Shown: in pieces, positions 7,316 to 16,353 of the stretch | How the letters are laid out: each line of letters begins with the position of its first letter | Numbering within the stretch: the first letter of the stretch is position 1 | NCBI GenBank assembly: GCA_023666705.1 | Contig: JAMPBO010000015.1 | Coordinates: 1 to 64,000 of the forward strand | Length of the DNA stretch: 64,000 bases | Reading direction: 5' to 3' | Source of the DNA: Bacteroides sp. | GTDB taxonomy: Bacteria > Bacillota > Clostridia > Lachnospirales > Lachnospiraceae | Notes under the pieces: model-generated | What the model was told of the DNA's origin: nothing | The model's database searches: none | The model's input: only the letters and a program-made list of their open reading frames with translations | Made by a program: the position numbers and the translations under genes

Positions 7316-7795
7316 TTATCTTTTCTTTATATCCAATATCTTGTAATCGTAGTTTCCATCAGGTGCTTCCACGGTTACCGTCTCTCCGATTTTTCTTTTC
7401 ATAAGTGCCATGCCAAGAGGCGATTCATTTGATATCTTACCCTGCATGATGTTTGCCTCTGTGGAACCGACTATCTTATAAGTAACAACCTCATCCATAT
7501 CGATGTCGTGAAGAACAACCTCTGAACTGAAATTTACCGTCTCATGGTCAAATTCGTCCTCATCAATAACCTCAGCATTTTTCAGTATCTTCTCTATTTC
7601 CTCAATTCGGGATTCAATATCTCTTTGTTCATCCTTAGCCGCATCGTACTCAGCGTTCTCAGACAAGTCTCCCTGCTCCCTTGCCTCTTTTATCTTCTGG
7701 GCTACTTCCTGACGTTTATTTACCTTTAAATCCTGTAACTCATCCTCTAATTTTTTCAGACCCTCATAGGTCAGCATATTTTTCTTCTCTGCCAT
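7316..7795 (-). CDS. greA: Transcription elongation factor GreA
   Basis: 160 residues, standard for GreA, which binds in the RNA polymerase secondary channel and stimulates cleavage of backtracked transcripts. The N-terminal coiled coil contains LSENAEYDAAKDEQ, with the acidic tip residues. The C-terminal FKBP-like domain ends with SPLGMALMKRKIGETVTVEAPDG. I start at the ATG at 7795 (MAEKKNMLTYEG), since the upstream ATG at 7813 overlaps the AAAGGG ribosome binding site. It precedes lysS by 27 nt on the same strand. Confidence 0.95.
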   Translation of the reverse strand: MAEKKNMLTYEGLKKLEDELQDLKVNKRQEVAQKIKEAREQGDLSENAEYDAAKDEQRDIESRIEEIEKILKNAEVIDEDEFDHETVNFSSEVVLHDIDMDEVVTYKIVGSTEANIMQGKISNESPLGMALMKRKIGETVTVEAPDGNYDYKILDIKKR

Positions 7796-7879
7796 AATAT
7801 TTGCCCTTTCCATTTATATATTTGCCTTTCAGACATCAACCTATAGCATTATACATTATCAAAACTTTCATGTCAATTT

Positions 7880-8563
7880 TCAGTTATCGTTTGTCACGTT
7901 GCCGTCTCCGTCAAGCGATATCTCCATGCCCATCAAGGATGCCTCAGGCTTAATGATTGCCTTACAGAAATCCTTTGAAATGGCAAGCACCTCTCTTACA
8001 TCCCTGTATGTCTGTCCCGAATACTTTATATCCTCACAGGCAACTCCATAAGCATCAAGTCCTAACTGCTTTGCCACATAAAGCGAACGGTACAGATGAT
8101 ATTTCTGGGTTACAATGACAACCTTTTTTGCGTTGAAAATATACCTTGCCCGATACATACTCTCATAGGTAGAAAAACCTGCATGGTCCATAAATATATC
8201 CTCTGTAGGAATTCCGGCAGATGCGGCATAATTTTTCATTACGTTTACTTCATTATAATAGGCACTGCCATGGTCGCCGCTCATCAAAAGCTTGTCTGAG
8301 CATCCCGCAAAATAAAGCTCAATTCCTTTATCCAGTCTATCCTGCAGCATCAAGCTTGGCTTCTCATTATTTTGAACCGAAGCACCAAGCACCAAAATAC
8401 AGTCAACATCCTCCAGTTCTTCTGCCTCATCAGGCTTTAAAATCCTGTCCTTAACACTACCCCTTACATAAAGATTCGTGCCCAGAACACCAATACCGAC
8501 CACTGCAGCCACAATCACGATAACAATAAAAACATATTTCATTAATTTCTTTATTTTCTTCAT
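7880..8563 (-). CDS. SanA/ElyC/YdcF-like DUF218 membrane protein
   Basis: 227 residues with one N-terminal membrane anchor (about 8-30) and an extracytoplasmic DUF218 domain. Landmarks are DCILVLGASVQNNEKPSLMLQDRL, LLMSGDHGSAYYNEV, a FSTYESMYRARYIF segment and VVIVTQKYHLYRSLYVAK. This matches the SanA family (vancomycin-exclusion protein), linked to envelope integrity and lipid-carrier metabolism in other bacteria, with the enzymatic reaction unclear. It stands alone between greA and glgB on the minus strand. Family call is firm, function is not. Confidence 0.85.
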   Translation of the reverse strand: MKKIKKLMKYVFIVIVIVAAVVGIGVLGTNLYVRGSVKDRILKPDEAEELEDVDCILVLGASVQNNEKPSLMLQDRLDKGIELYFAGCSDKLLMSGDHGSAYYNEVNVMKNYAASAGIPTEDIFMDHAGFSTYESMYRARYIFNAKKVVIVTQKYHLYRSLYVAKQLGLDAYGVACEDIKYSGQTYRDVREVLAISKDFCKAIIKPEASLMGMEISLDGDGNVTNDN

Positions 8564-8590
8564 ATTAAACCTTCACGATACGATTACATA

Positions 8591-8636
8591 GGGCGGCAAT
8601 AGGAATTTGTATATTATACAAACTCCCGTGCCACCC
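8591..8636. repeat. Long hairpin between glgB and the SanA-like gene
   Basis: GGGCGGCAATAGGAATTTGTAT pairs with a near-perfect inverse ending CCGTGCCACCC; the inner arms are TTTGTAT/ATACAAA. There is no T run on either side, so it is not a classical terminator and may act as a processing or stability element after glgB. Confidence 0.5.
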
Positions 8637-8661
8637 GTCACTTTATCAATCTATTAAATTT

Positions 8662-10926
8662 TTATTTTTTTGGTGCCTTTTCAATCGCCTTAGCAGGCTT
8701 TGCCGGTTCCTTATAGTCATACTTAAATATCATAACTGAAAGCGGCGGTATCGTTAAGCTTAATGAGTAATTCATTCTGTCACACGGTCTGTCCGTTGCA
8801 GTTACCACACCGTTTACTCTGTTCAAGCCGCCAAATTCCTCAGCATCAGAGTTCAGTATTTCCGTATACTTTCCAGGGCACGGTGCACCGATTAAATGTG
8901 TCGTCCGTTCAACAGGCACGAAGTTACATACAAATAGCAGCTGGTCCTTCACTGATTTTCCACGTCTCACGAAGGCAACGATACCCTCCTCGGCATCATC
9001 AACCTTCACCCATTCAAAACCGACAGACTCATTGTCATTGTAATATAATGCATCGTATTCTGTGTAAATATGGTTCAGTCTCTTAACGAAATTCTGCATC
9101 TTATTGTGGAGCGGCTCGTCAAGGAGATACCAGTCAAGGCTTCTCGCCTCACTCCACTCCCGGAGCTGTGCAAATTCCTGTCCCATAAAGAGAAGCTTTT
9201 TGCCCGGATGTCCAAGCATGAAACCATATGCCGTCCTTAAATTAGCAAATTTATCAAACTCAAGTCCCGGCATCTTATTAATCATGGAGCACTTCAAATG
9301 GACAACCTCGTCGTGGGAAATCACAAGCACATAATTTTCCGAGTAGGTGTAACTCAGGCTGAATGTAAGTCTGTTGTGGTTAAATGACCTGAAATACGGA
9401 TCAAGCTTCATATACTCAAGGAAATCATTCATCCAACCCATATTCCATTTAAACAGGAACCCAAGTCCCTTCAGGGATGCAGGTGCAGTTACGCCTGCCC
9501 ATGCCGTTGATTCCTCTGCTATCAGGTATGCTCCCGGGTTTCTCTCCTCCATAACCGTATTTATCTTCTGAAGAAGCTCTATGGCATCATAGTTTTCATT
9601 TCCGCCATCCTTGTTTGGAAGCCACTGTCCGTTTTGCTTGCCGTAATCCAGATAAAGCATTGAGGCAACCGCATCTACCCTGAGTGCGTCTATATGGAAT
9701 TTTTCAACCCAGAATAATGCATTGGATGTCAGGAAATTGCTGACCTCATTTCTCGCATAATCAAATATATAAGTTCCCCAGTCAGGATGCTCTCCACGTC
9801 TTGAGTCCGGATGTTCATAAAGCGGCATGCCATCAAATCTTCCAAGACCGTGTGCATCACGCGGAAAATGTGCAGGCACCCAATCCAAAATAACGGAGAT
9901 ACCAATGGAATGCATATGATCCACAAAGTACATGAAATCCTGTGGCGTTCCATATCTGCTGGTAGGTGCATAGTAGTTTGTTACCTGATAGCCCCATGAA
10001 CCGTCAAACGGATACTCAGCAATACCCATAAGCTCGATATGGGTGTATCCCATGTCCTTAACGTAATCTCCCAGCTCCTTGGCTATTTCCCTATAGTTAT
10101 AAAATCCGAAATCCGAATCCTCCACTTTCTTCTTCCACGAGCCAAGATGCACCTCATAAATTGACATCGGCTGCTTGAGACGTGCTACCCTTGTCTGCTT
10201 CTTTCTGTTCTCCATCCACGCATTGTCGGTCCACTTGTAATTTCTCAGGTCTGCAACAACATTTGCATTATCTGGTCTTACCTGCGTCTGGTTGCCATAT
10301 GGGTCAGCCTTATATAGGATATCACCGGTTCTCGTCTGTATTTGGAATTTATAAACTGCACCCTCATTTACATCAGGCATAAATATCTCGTAAATTCCCG
10401 AAGCAGAATGTATCTGCATCGGATTTAAGGCACCGTCCCACATATTAAAGTCACCAACTATGCTTACGCGTCTTGCATTTGGTGCCCAAACCGAAAAATA
10501 AGTGCCCTTGACGCCATCAATTGTCATAGGGTGTGCACCCAGCTTGTCATATATATCATAATTTTTACCTTCCGCAAAAAGATACGTATCATAATCCGTG
10601 ATAAGTGAATCAAATGCGTAGCAGTCTGCGGTCAGCACAGTTGTTCCATCCAAATACTTCGTCTCAATTTTGTATTTGTTTCCTTTATATTTTTTCTTCG
10701 GAAAATATACACCATAAAATCCGTCTGCAAGCTGTTCCATCGGAACAGGACTTTTCCCTGTTACGGATGTAACCGAAACCGACTCCGAATGAGGACGGTA
10801 AACCGTAATCACCTGTCCCTCGCCATAATCGTGAATACCAAGCAGATGCTTAGGTGCGTTGAGCTGTCCATTCATAAGCTCATCATACAAAACCCAATTG
10901 ACCCAATTTTCCAATCTCTTATTCAT
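8662..10926 (-). CDS. glgB: 1,4-alpha-glucan branching enzyme
   Basis: About 754 residues. It makes alpha-1,6 branches in glycogen by cleaving and transferring alpha-1,4 glucan chains. Two N-terminal CBM48-like modules (WAPNARRVSIVGDFNMWDG near 150-170) precede a GH13 barrel with DWVPAHFPRDAHGL, the nucleophile in DALRVDAVASMLYLDY, the acid/base in IAEESTAWAG, and SHDEVVH. The start at 10926 follows GGAGG by 7 nt. The preceding membrane gene ends 13 nt upstream, so they are likely co-transcribed. A Lys/Ala/Pro-rich tail ends the protein. No other glycogen genes are in the window. Confidence 0.95.
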   Translation of the reverse strand: MNKRLENWVNWVLYDELMNGQLNAPKHLLGIHDYGEGQVITVYRPHSESVSVTSVTGKSPVPMEQLADGFYGVYFPKKKYKGNKYKIETKYLDGTTVLTADCYAFDSLITDYDTYLFAEGKNYDIYDKLGAHPMTIDGVKGTYFSVWAPNARRVSIVGDFNMWDGALNPMQIHSASGIYEIFMPDVNEGAVYKFQIQTRTGDILYKADPYGNQTQVRPDNANVVADLRNYKWTDNAWMENRKKQTRVARLKQPMSIYEVHLGSWKKKVEDSDFGFYNYREIAKELGDYVKDMGYTHIELMGIAEYPFDGSWGYQVTNYYAPTSRYGTPQDFMYFVDHMHSIGISVILDWVPAHFPRDAHGLGRFDGMPLYEHPDSRRGEHPDWGTYIFDYARNEVSNFLTSNALFWVEKFHIDALRVDAVASMLYLDYGKQNGQWLPNKDGGNENYDAIELLQKINTVMEERNPGAYLIAEESTAWAGVTAPASLKGLGFLFKWNMGWMNDFLEYMKLDPYFRSFNHNRLTFSLSYTYSENYVLVISHDEVVHLKCSMINKMPGLEFDKFANLRTAYGFMLGHPGKKLLFMGQEFAQLREWSEARSLDWYLLDEPLHNKMQNFVKRLNHIYTEYDALYYNDNESVGFEWVKVDDAEEGIVAFVRRGKSVKDQLLFVCNFVPVERTTHLIGAPCPGKYTEILNSDAEEFGGLNRVNGVVTATDRPCDRMNYSLSLTIPPLSVMIFKYDYKEPAKPAKAIEKAPKK

Positions 10927-10939
10927 ATCATTTCCTCCG

Positions 10940-11614
10940 TTAAAATTTATGTGGACGTCCACAAAATATTATAATTGCCCTTATCAGTACCGCCAGAACA
11001 ATCAGGATAAACACGATGCAAAGATAAGCAAATGCAAGTGCCATTCCGTAATCAGGCGGTAATATCCATCTTATTAAATCCATATCGCTAAAATAGGAGT
11101 AATCCCCATGCATTACCATGTTTCTCACACCTGTCAGCGTCTCACTGCCCGACAGCATTATTATAACCGCATTTAACACGGTTAAAAAAGAAGCAAGAAT
11201 CCCTCCGTAAAGAAGCGGCATGTACATACGTACCTTTGAAAGCTCCCGAAAGCTGTAAACAATTCCTACAATGGAAAAAGCCGCAACCACCCACGCCAGG
11301 CGGTAATATCCCTTAAGCCTGTTCAGTTTTTCAATATTTTCCTTTGTAATCTCATAGCTTGTATCAGGATAACCGTTTCCGAAAAACTGCGTAAAGCCAT
11401 CTGCCAGCTGGTTGTAGTTTTGCTCTGCCTCAAACTTACTGAGTGCCTTATCTCCAAGCTCCTCTCCATATGTTTCGTGGAGTGTGTCCACGTAATCTTC
11501 ATAACACCAATCGTACACATGCCTGTCCATGGCGAGTATACACAGTGAAAAGCTTATTATAAACAACGCTATGCATATTGTTGCAGTAATTTGGTATTTA
11601 TTATACTTTTTCAT
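10940..11614 (-). CDS. Integral membrane protein, DUF1461/TIGR01906-like
   Basis: About 224 residues with an N-terminal transmembrane helix (MKKYNKYQITATICIALFII), an extracytoplasmic loop of about 90 residues rich in acidic and aromatic residues, then three more helices near 105-125, 135-160 and 190-218. The WILPPDYGMALAFAY stretch near the third hairpin resembles the DUF1461 / TIGR01906 family of uncharacterised membrane proteins. The start at MKKYNK (11614) is preferred over 11647. It lies just upstream of glgB on the same strand, and its promoter would be in the divergent region 11615-11890. Confidence 0.6.
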   Translation of the reverse strand: MKKYNKYQITATICIALFIISFSLCILAMDRHVYDWCYEDYVDTLHETYGEELGDKALSKFEAEQNYNQLADGFTQFFGNGYPDTSYEITKENIEKLNRLKGYYRLAWVVAAFSIVGIVYSFRELSKVRMYMPLLYGGILASFLTVLNAVIIMLSGSETLTGVRNMVMHGDYSYFSDMDLIRWILPPDYGMALAFAYLCIVFILIVLAVLIRAIIIFCGRPHKF

Positions 11615-11796
11615 TCTTATATCTACATCTTTTCGTTTTAAGACCAATATAATGGTCTTGCGTCAATTACTGTAATATTGTACCATTTAAAAGTACGTAT
11701 GTAAAGAAAGCATTTTCAAGTCGGAGATTTATTTTTTCATTTGCCGCTAATGCTTGCCATCTATTTCATTTTAGAATATAATTTATATTATAGTTG

Positions 11797-11823
11797 TGTC
11801 AAGTTTTCATAGAAAACTTGACA
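11797..11823. repeat. 27-bp perfect palindrome, copy 1
   Basis: TGTCAAGTTTTC and GAAAACTTGACA flank a 3-nt centre. An identical 27-mer occurs at 27510-27536. A second hairpin (11831-11868; arms TCAGCCCATT and AATGGGCTGA with inner TTTGCT/AGCAAA) follows at once, ahead of the ribosome binding site of the PAS-GGDEF-EAL gene. Confidence 0.8.
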
Positions 11824-11891
11824 TGTAGCGTCAGCCCATTTGCTGAAAGCAAATTCGGAATGGGCTGATGTTCAATATGGGAGGTGGACAT

Positions 11892-14800
11892 ATGACTTCA
11901 ACAAATTATGCAAACGGGACTGACGTTGCAACCTTCGTCCTTGAGACGGATGCACCATACAACATTTTAGATTTTGATCAGGGGCTTTGCCTCATGACAG
12001 GTTACTCTCCCCGTGAGCTTTCAAAAAATATATGCACGCTGGACAATCTTCTTTTTGTGGATGATTTTGCAGAAACCATAGCTTCCATCAACTATCAGCT
12101 TAGTATTTCCAATCTTATCAGTTTTCAAAACAGAATTGTGACAAAGCACGGAGCGGTTCTCACTGTGCTCTGCAATGGACAGGCATATACGCTAAATGAT
12201 GGTCGTGACGTTTTACAATGTGTGTTTACCGATATCACCAACTTGGAAAATGCCGCCAATGAGACGGCACAGGCAAAAACAGATTTGGAAATATTTGCAA
12301 ATACGGTTCCAAGCGGAGTGAGCAAACACCTGCTTGACAACAACCTCTCCCTCATATGGGCAAACAACTTTTTCTATGACATGTGCGGATACACGGAAAA
12401 CAGTTTTAAGGAGGCATGCGGCAAAAATACACTCGCCATCGTTTGGAGCGAGGACCTTGCCATCGTAATTGACGTACTTGCAGACCTTACGGAGGACAAG
12501 AACTCCAAAATTGCCAACTTCCGGGTCAAATGTGCTGATGGCAGCATCAAATGGGTGAATGCCATTTTTGCACGCTCAGGCGAAAATGCTGAGGGCTTCC
12601 CGATTTTAAATCTTGTTATGTCCGATATTACAAACCTTAAAATTGCGGAAATGAAGGCAAGGCTCGAGGAGCAGAAATATCTGATTATTGCCGATATATC
12701 CGAGGAACTTCCATACGAATACGATATCGCTGAGGACACAATTACCTTTGCAGAAAAGTTCAATAAAATATTTGACGCTGACCCTATCCTATACAATCCT
12801 GCTGTTTCCATGATTTCACTTGGACTGGTTTCTTCCGATACGAAGGATGCCTTTGACGAACTGTTCATGCTTGCCAAATCAGGCACTGCATTTCACTCAA
12901 CGGAATTTAAGCTAAACACCAGAAACAGTGGTTTTCAGTGGTTTTTTTCCACATTTTCCACTATTTATGACGAGGACCAAAAACCGATACGTGTAGTCGG
13001 ACTGTTAAGAAATATAAATATACAGAAAACAGAACAGCAAAAGCTCCTGATGAAAGCGGAAACAGACCTGATGACGGGACTTTTAAACAAGGCAGTCACG
13101 GAAAGCAAAATCAAAGCACATCTCCGTGAGCTTGACGGTAATGTCTACAATGTATTTATGCTTGTTGACATCGATGATTTCAAAAAGGTAAATGATACAT
13201 ATGGTCATCTTAAGGGTGACGAGGTTATTGTCAACATTGCCGACACCTTAAAGGAGTACGCAGGTGAGTATGATTTAGCAGGACGCCTTGGCGGTGATGA
13301 GTTCTGCGTTTATTTCAGCAATCTCCTTGATACGCAGGTTGCCTGTGAAAAGGCAGAGCAGATTGCCAACCGTATCAGGGAGCTTTATCCGGGAACAGAC
13401 TCCTGCAAGGTTACGCTCAGCATCGGGATTGCCTTCACAAATGAACCACTTCCATATGATGTTCTCCTTGAACGGGCAGATACCGCCCTATATCAGGCAA
13501 AGCTCAACGGCAAAAACTGCTACTACTGCTATAGGGATGACATGGAACGGGCAACCTATGAAAATGAGCGGAGCAGCACAACCCCATCCCCTGCGGATCA
13601 GGTTGTCAGCGAGCTTCTCACGATGCTTTTTTCAGGCAACAACACCCACATGTCAATCGGGAAATCCCTCGACCTGATTGGAAGCAGCTATGACATCGAC
13701 AAAATATGTATATGGGAATATTGTCCGGAGGACAAGTTTGTTGACTGCACACACCAGTGGTGCAGAGAGGGTATTCCAAATGACAGACATGTTAAACAAC
13801 ATACGCCTGCCACCATATTTGAGGAGCTCGACTCCATGGGCATGGACGGTGTAGCTTACAACTCTGACACATCCCTGATTAAGCTGAATTCCTCCAGCAT
13901 GAATCCTTATTCCGAAGGCATTAAACGGCTGATTCAGTCACAGATTTTACTTGAGGGAAATGTAATCGGTTATATCAGCTTTTATTCCATGAATAACGAT
14001 ATGGTGTGGTCCACATCCACAATCAGTTCCTTTAAACTTATATTTAAGCTTTTAGGCGAAGCCGTCTGTGCAAAAAAGAGTTCACAGCATATGTCCCTTC
14101 TCCGGGAAAACACAATCAGTGCCTTCGATATTATAGAAGCTCCGATTGCCATCATTGATAAGGACAGCTATGATATCATGTATTTTAATGAAACTGCCAA
14201 GGAATATTTTCCGAATCTTTCCATGGGCAGCAAATGTTATAACTGCATGTATCAGGCAAGCGGACCATGCCGCGACTGTGCCGTCCACAAAATGTCGGAG
14301 GATACTACCGCAAAATGTGTAAAGCATTGCAAAGCGACAAACGAAACCTTAGATGTATATATGTCCCCAATCAACTGGAGTACAGGCGGAAGCTCATTTG
14401 TGCTTATATTTAACATGCATAAGCAGACCAAATCCGAGCGTCTCAAGCAGGAGCTTGAACAAAACATAGACATTGAAAAGAAAATTGCTGAGGCATCCTA
14501 CCGCGACATTATAACAGGCTACGGTAACTTCGAAAAATTTAAGGTGACTGCCCAGGATATACTTGACAATAATCCTGATGATGATTACGTAATGTTCTAC
14601 TTTAACATCCGCAATTTCAAATACATTAACGAAGCATACGGACATGGCACAGGCGACCTCACACTAAAAACAGTGGCGGATGTTTTAAATAAGCACCTTG
14701 CGGAGGGCGAAGCATTTGCCCGCATAATAGGCGATACATATATTATGCTGATTCGTGACCAAAAGAACCATACCTACATGGACGTTTATAACAGCATACG

Positions 14801-15782
14801 AAATGAGGTTCACGATGCATGTAATATTATACAGGACCGGTTTGTTGTAGATTTTACAACAGGAATCCTTCTGATTGACGAGTCAATGCATTCCTACAGT
14901 GTCAACCGTCTGGTTGACCGTGCCATGATGGCAGCCAAAAACATTAATGCCGCCACAGGTGTGGCATATGCCTTTTATGATGATGCATACCACAAAACCA
15001 TGCTCAATGATGCACACATCGAAAACAGTATGCATGCTGCCCTCGATAATAAGGAGTTTTGTGCATATGTGCAGCCAAAATATGATATTAGCAACGACAA
15101 ATTAATTGGCGGGGAGCTTCTCGTCAGGTGGCTTTCCCCTTCCAAGGGCTTCTTAGAACCGTCAGCCTTTATACCGTCGTTTGAGAAAAATGGATTTATC
15201 TATCAGATTGACTGCTTTATGCTTGAGGAGGCATGCAAATCCCTGCGGAGATACCTTGACACCAACGTATGTGCCCTGCCGTTCTCAGTGAACCTGTCAC
15301 GCATCACCATTGCCCACCCTGACTTTTTGGACAGCGTGCAGGAAATTGTTGAACAATACTGCATTCCACATCATTACATTGAATTTGAAATAACAGAAAG
15401 TATATTGGTTGAGGATTACGATTACATGATAGATGTTTTAGGCAGGCTCCACTCCATGGACTTCTCCATCAATATGGATGATTTTGGCACGGGCTACTCA
15501 TCACTCACCCTGCTCCGCGACCTGCCTGTGGACGTCATCAAGCTTGACCACGACTTTCTTGCACGTTCTGCTGCAAACGACAAAAATGCCGTTTACATAC
15601 TGAAATGCATCATCGACATGGCACACAATCTGGATATCCGGGTTGTCAGCGAGGGAATTGAAGCTTCTGACCAGCTTGAAATGTTAAAAGAACTTGGCTG
15701 TGAAATTGGTCAGGGATTTTTATTTGCAAAGCCGATGCCAATCAGCGACTACGATAAGCTTGTAAAAAAATATATTGAATAA
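11892..15782 (+). CDS. PAS-GGDEF-PAS-GGDEF-EAL cyclic-di-GMP signalling protein
   Basis: A 1296-residue soluble protein. Two or three PAS domains fill residues 1-400. GGDEF domain 1 follows with an intact signature, GRLGGDEFCV, near 465-473. A GAF-like region (about 535-740) is followed by a PAS-like domain with four cysteines, C782, C785, C793 and C796 (CYNC, then CRDC). A second GGDEF domain is degenerate (IGDTY). The EAL domain is complete: GGELLVRW with E1075, NLSR, EITES, MDDFGTGYSS, KLDHDF, SEGIE and GQGFLFAKP. It can probably both make and break cyclic di-GMP under sensory control. The start follows GGGAGG by 7 nt; an upstream in-frame ATG at 11868 is less likely. It lies alone between two divergent or unrelated units and is preceded by two hairpins. 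No membrane helices are seen. Confidence 0.9.
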   Translation: MTSTNYANGTDVATFVLETDAPYNILDFDQGLCLMTGYSPRELSKNICTLDNLLFVDDFAETIASINYQLSISNLISFQNRIVTKHGAVLTVLCNGQAYTLNDGRDVLQCVFTDITNLENAANETAQAKTDLEIFANTVPSGVSKHLLDNNLSLIWANNFFYDMCGYTENSFKEACGKNTLAIVWSEDLAIVIDVLADLTEDKNSKIANFRVKCADGSIKWVNAIFARSGENAEGFPILNLVMSDITNLKIAEMKARLEEQKYLIIADISEELPYEYDIAEDTITFAEKFNKIFDADPILYNPAVSMISLGLVSSDTKDAFDELFMLAKSGTAFHSTEFKLNTRNSGFQWFFSTFSTIYDEDQKPIRVVGLLRNINIQKTEQQKLLMKAETDLMTGLLNKAVTESKIKAHLRELDGNVYNVFMLVDIDDFKKVNDTYGHLKGDEVIVNIADTLKEYAGEYDLAGRLGGDEFCVYFSNLLDTQVACEKAEQIANRIRELYPGTDSCKVTLSIGIAFTNEPLPYDVLLERADTALYQAKLNGKNCYYCYRDDMERATYENERSSTTPSPADQVVSELLTMLFSGNNTHMSIGKSLDLIGSSYDIDKICIWEYCPEDKFVDCTHQWCREGIPNDRHVKQHTPATIFEELDSMGMDGVAYNSDTSLIKLNSSSMNPYSEGIKRLIQSQILLEGNVIGYISFYSMNNDMVWSTSTISSFKLIFKLLGEAVCAKKSSQHMSLLRENTISAFDIIEAPIAIIDKDSYDIMYFNETAKEYFPNLSMGSKCYNCMYQASGPCRDCAVHKMSEDTTAKCVKHCKATNETLDVYMSPINWSTGGSSFVLIFNMHKQTKSERLKQELEQNIDIEKKIAEASYRDIITGYGNFEKFKVTAQDILDNNPDDDYVMFYFNIRNFKYINEAYGHGTGDLTLKTVADVLNKHLAEGEAFARIIGDTYIMLIRDQKNHTYMDVYNSIRNEVHDACNIIQDRFVVDFTTGILLIDESMHSYSVNRLVDRAMMAAKNINAATGVAYAFYDDAYHKTMLNDAHIENSMHAALDNKEFCAYVQPKYDISNDKLIGGELLVRWLSPSKGFLEPSAFIPSFEKNGFIYQIDCFMLEEACKSLRRYLDTNVCALPFSVNLSRITIAHPDFLDSVQEIVEQYCIPHHYIEFEITESILVEDYDYMIDVLGRLHSMDFSINMDDFGTGYSSLTLLRDLPVDVIKLDHDFLARSAANDKNAVYILKCIIDMAHNLDIRVVSEGIEASDQLEMLKELGCEIGQGFLFAKPMPISDYDKLVKKYIE

Positions 15783-15795
15783 GGCAGAAAAAGTA

Positions 15796-15824
15796 TTGAC
15801 AATAAAATGTGAATTTGATATTCT
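15796..15824 (+). promoter_or_regulatory. rpsT promoter
   Basis: TTGACA (15796-15801), 17 bp, TATTCT (15819-15824). The transcript would carry a leader of about 145 nt. Confidence 0.55.
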
Positions 15825-15830
15825 AATGTT

Positions 15831-15960
15831 TGCGTGCGAAACAGTGCGATAGCTATAATTCACTGAGGTTTGGCATATCTGGTGGTGTGGGTATGCCTGT
15901 TCGTGTCTTGACCAAGGTGATATTAATACAATACTTATTTTAACTTTTTGATTTATTTTA
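15831..15960 (+). promoter_or_regulatory. Structured rpsT leader
   Basis: The leader contains a hairpin GGCATA...TATGCC (about 15872-15897), enclosed by a weaker GGTT...GACC pairing. A leader of this size suits autoregulation by S20, but I recognise no published motif here. Confidence 0.35.
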
Positions 15961-15975
15961 ATGGAGGTGTCTGAT

Positions 15976-16239
15976 TTGGCAAATATCAAATCTGCAAAGA
16001 AGAGAATTCTTGTAATTGAAACAAAAACATTGAGAAACAAGATGATTAAGTCTAAGGTTAAGACTATGATTAAAAATGTTGAGGCTGCTATCGAGTCAGG
16101 TAACAAGGCTGAGGCAGAAGCAAAGCTTAAGGTTGCAATCTCTGAGATAAGTAAGGCGGCTTCCAAGGGCATTTACCACAAGAATAACGCTTCAAGAAAG
16201 ATTTCACATCTTACTTTAGCAGTTAACCGTATGGCATAA
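15976..16239 (+). CDS. rpsT: 30S ribosomal protein S20
   Basis: 87 residues, basic and helical: ANIKSAKKRILVIETKTLRN at the N-terminus, then the long helices and GIYHKNNASRKISHLTLAVN at the C-terminus, typical of S20, which binds 16S rRNA early in 30S assembly. The start is TTG at 15976, with GGAGG eight nt upstream; the ATG at 15961 overlaps the ribosome binding site and is rejected. A terminator-like hairpin lies at 16259-16325. Confidence 0.95.
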   Translation: MANIKSAKKRILVIETKTLRNKMIKSKVKTMIKNVEAAIESGNKAEAEAKLKVAISEISKAASKGIYHKNNASRKISHLTLAVNRMA

Positions 16240-16258
16240 TTGAAAAACAATCAGAAAT

Positions 16259-16325
16259 GAGGCTGTTATAGTAATGATTTGAGGCTTGTCATATGTATGC
16301 CTGAAATCCTTATTGTGACAGTCTC
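16259..16325 (+). terminator. rpsT terminator-like hairpin (GAGGCTG family)
   Basis: GAGGCTGTTATAGTAA at 16259 pairs with TTATTGTGACAGTCTC ending at 16325, with an ATTATTTTTAT tail. The outer sequence is shared with hairpins at 30074, 51044, 52181 and 59303. It lies just before the ribosome binding site of the FkbM gene. Confidence 0.5.
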
Positions 16326-16353
16326 ATTATTTTTATGAAAGGAGAATGGCTCT

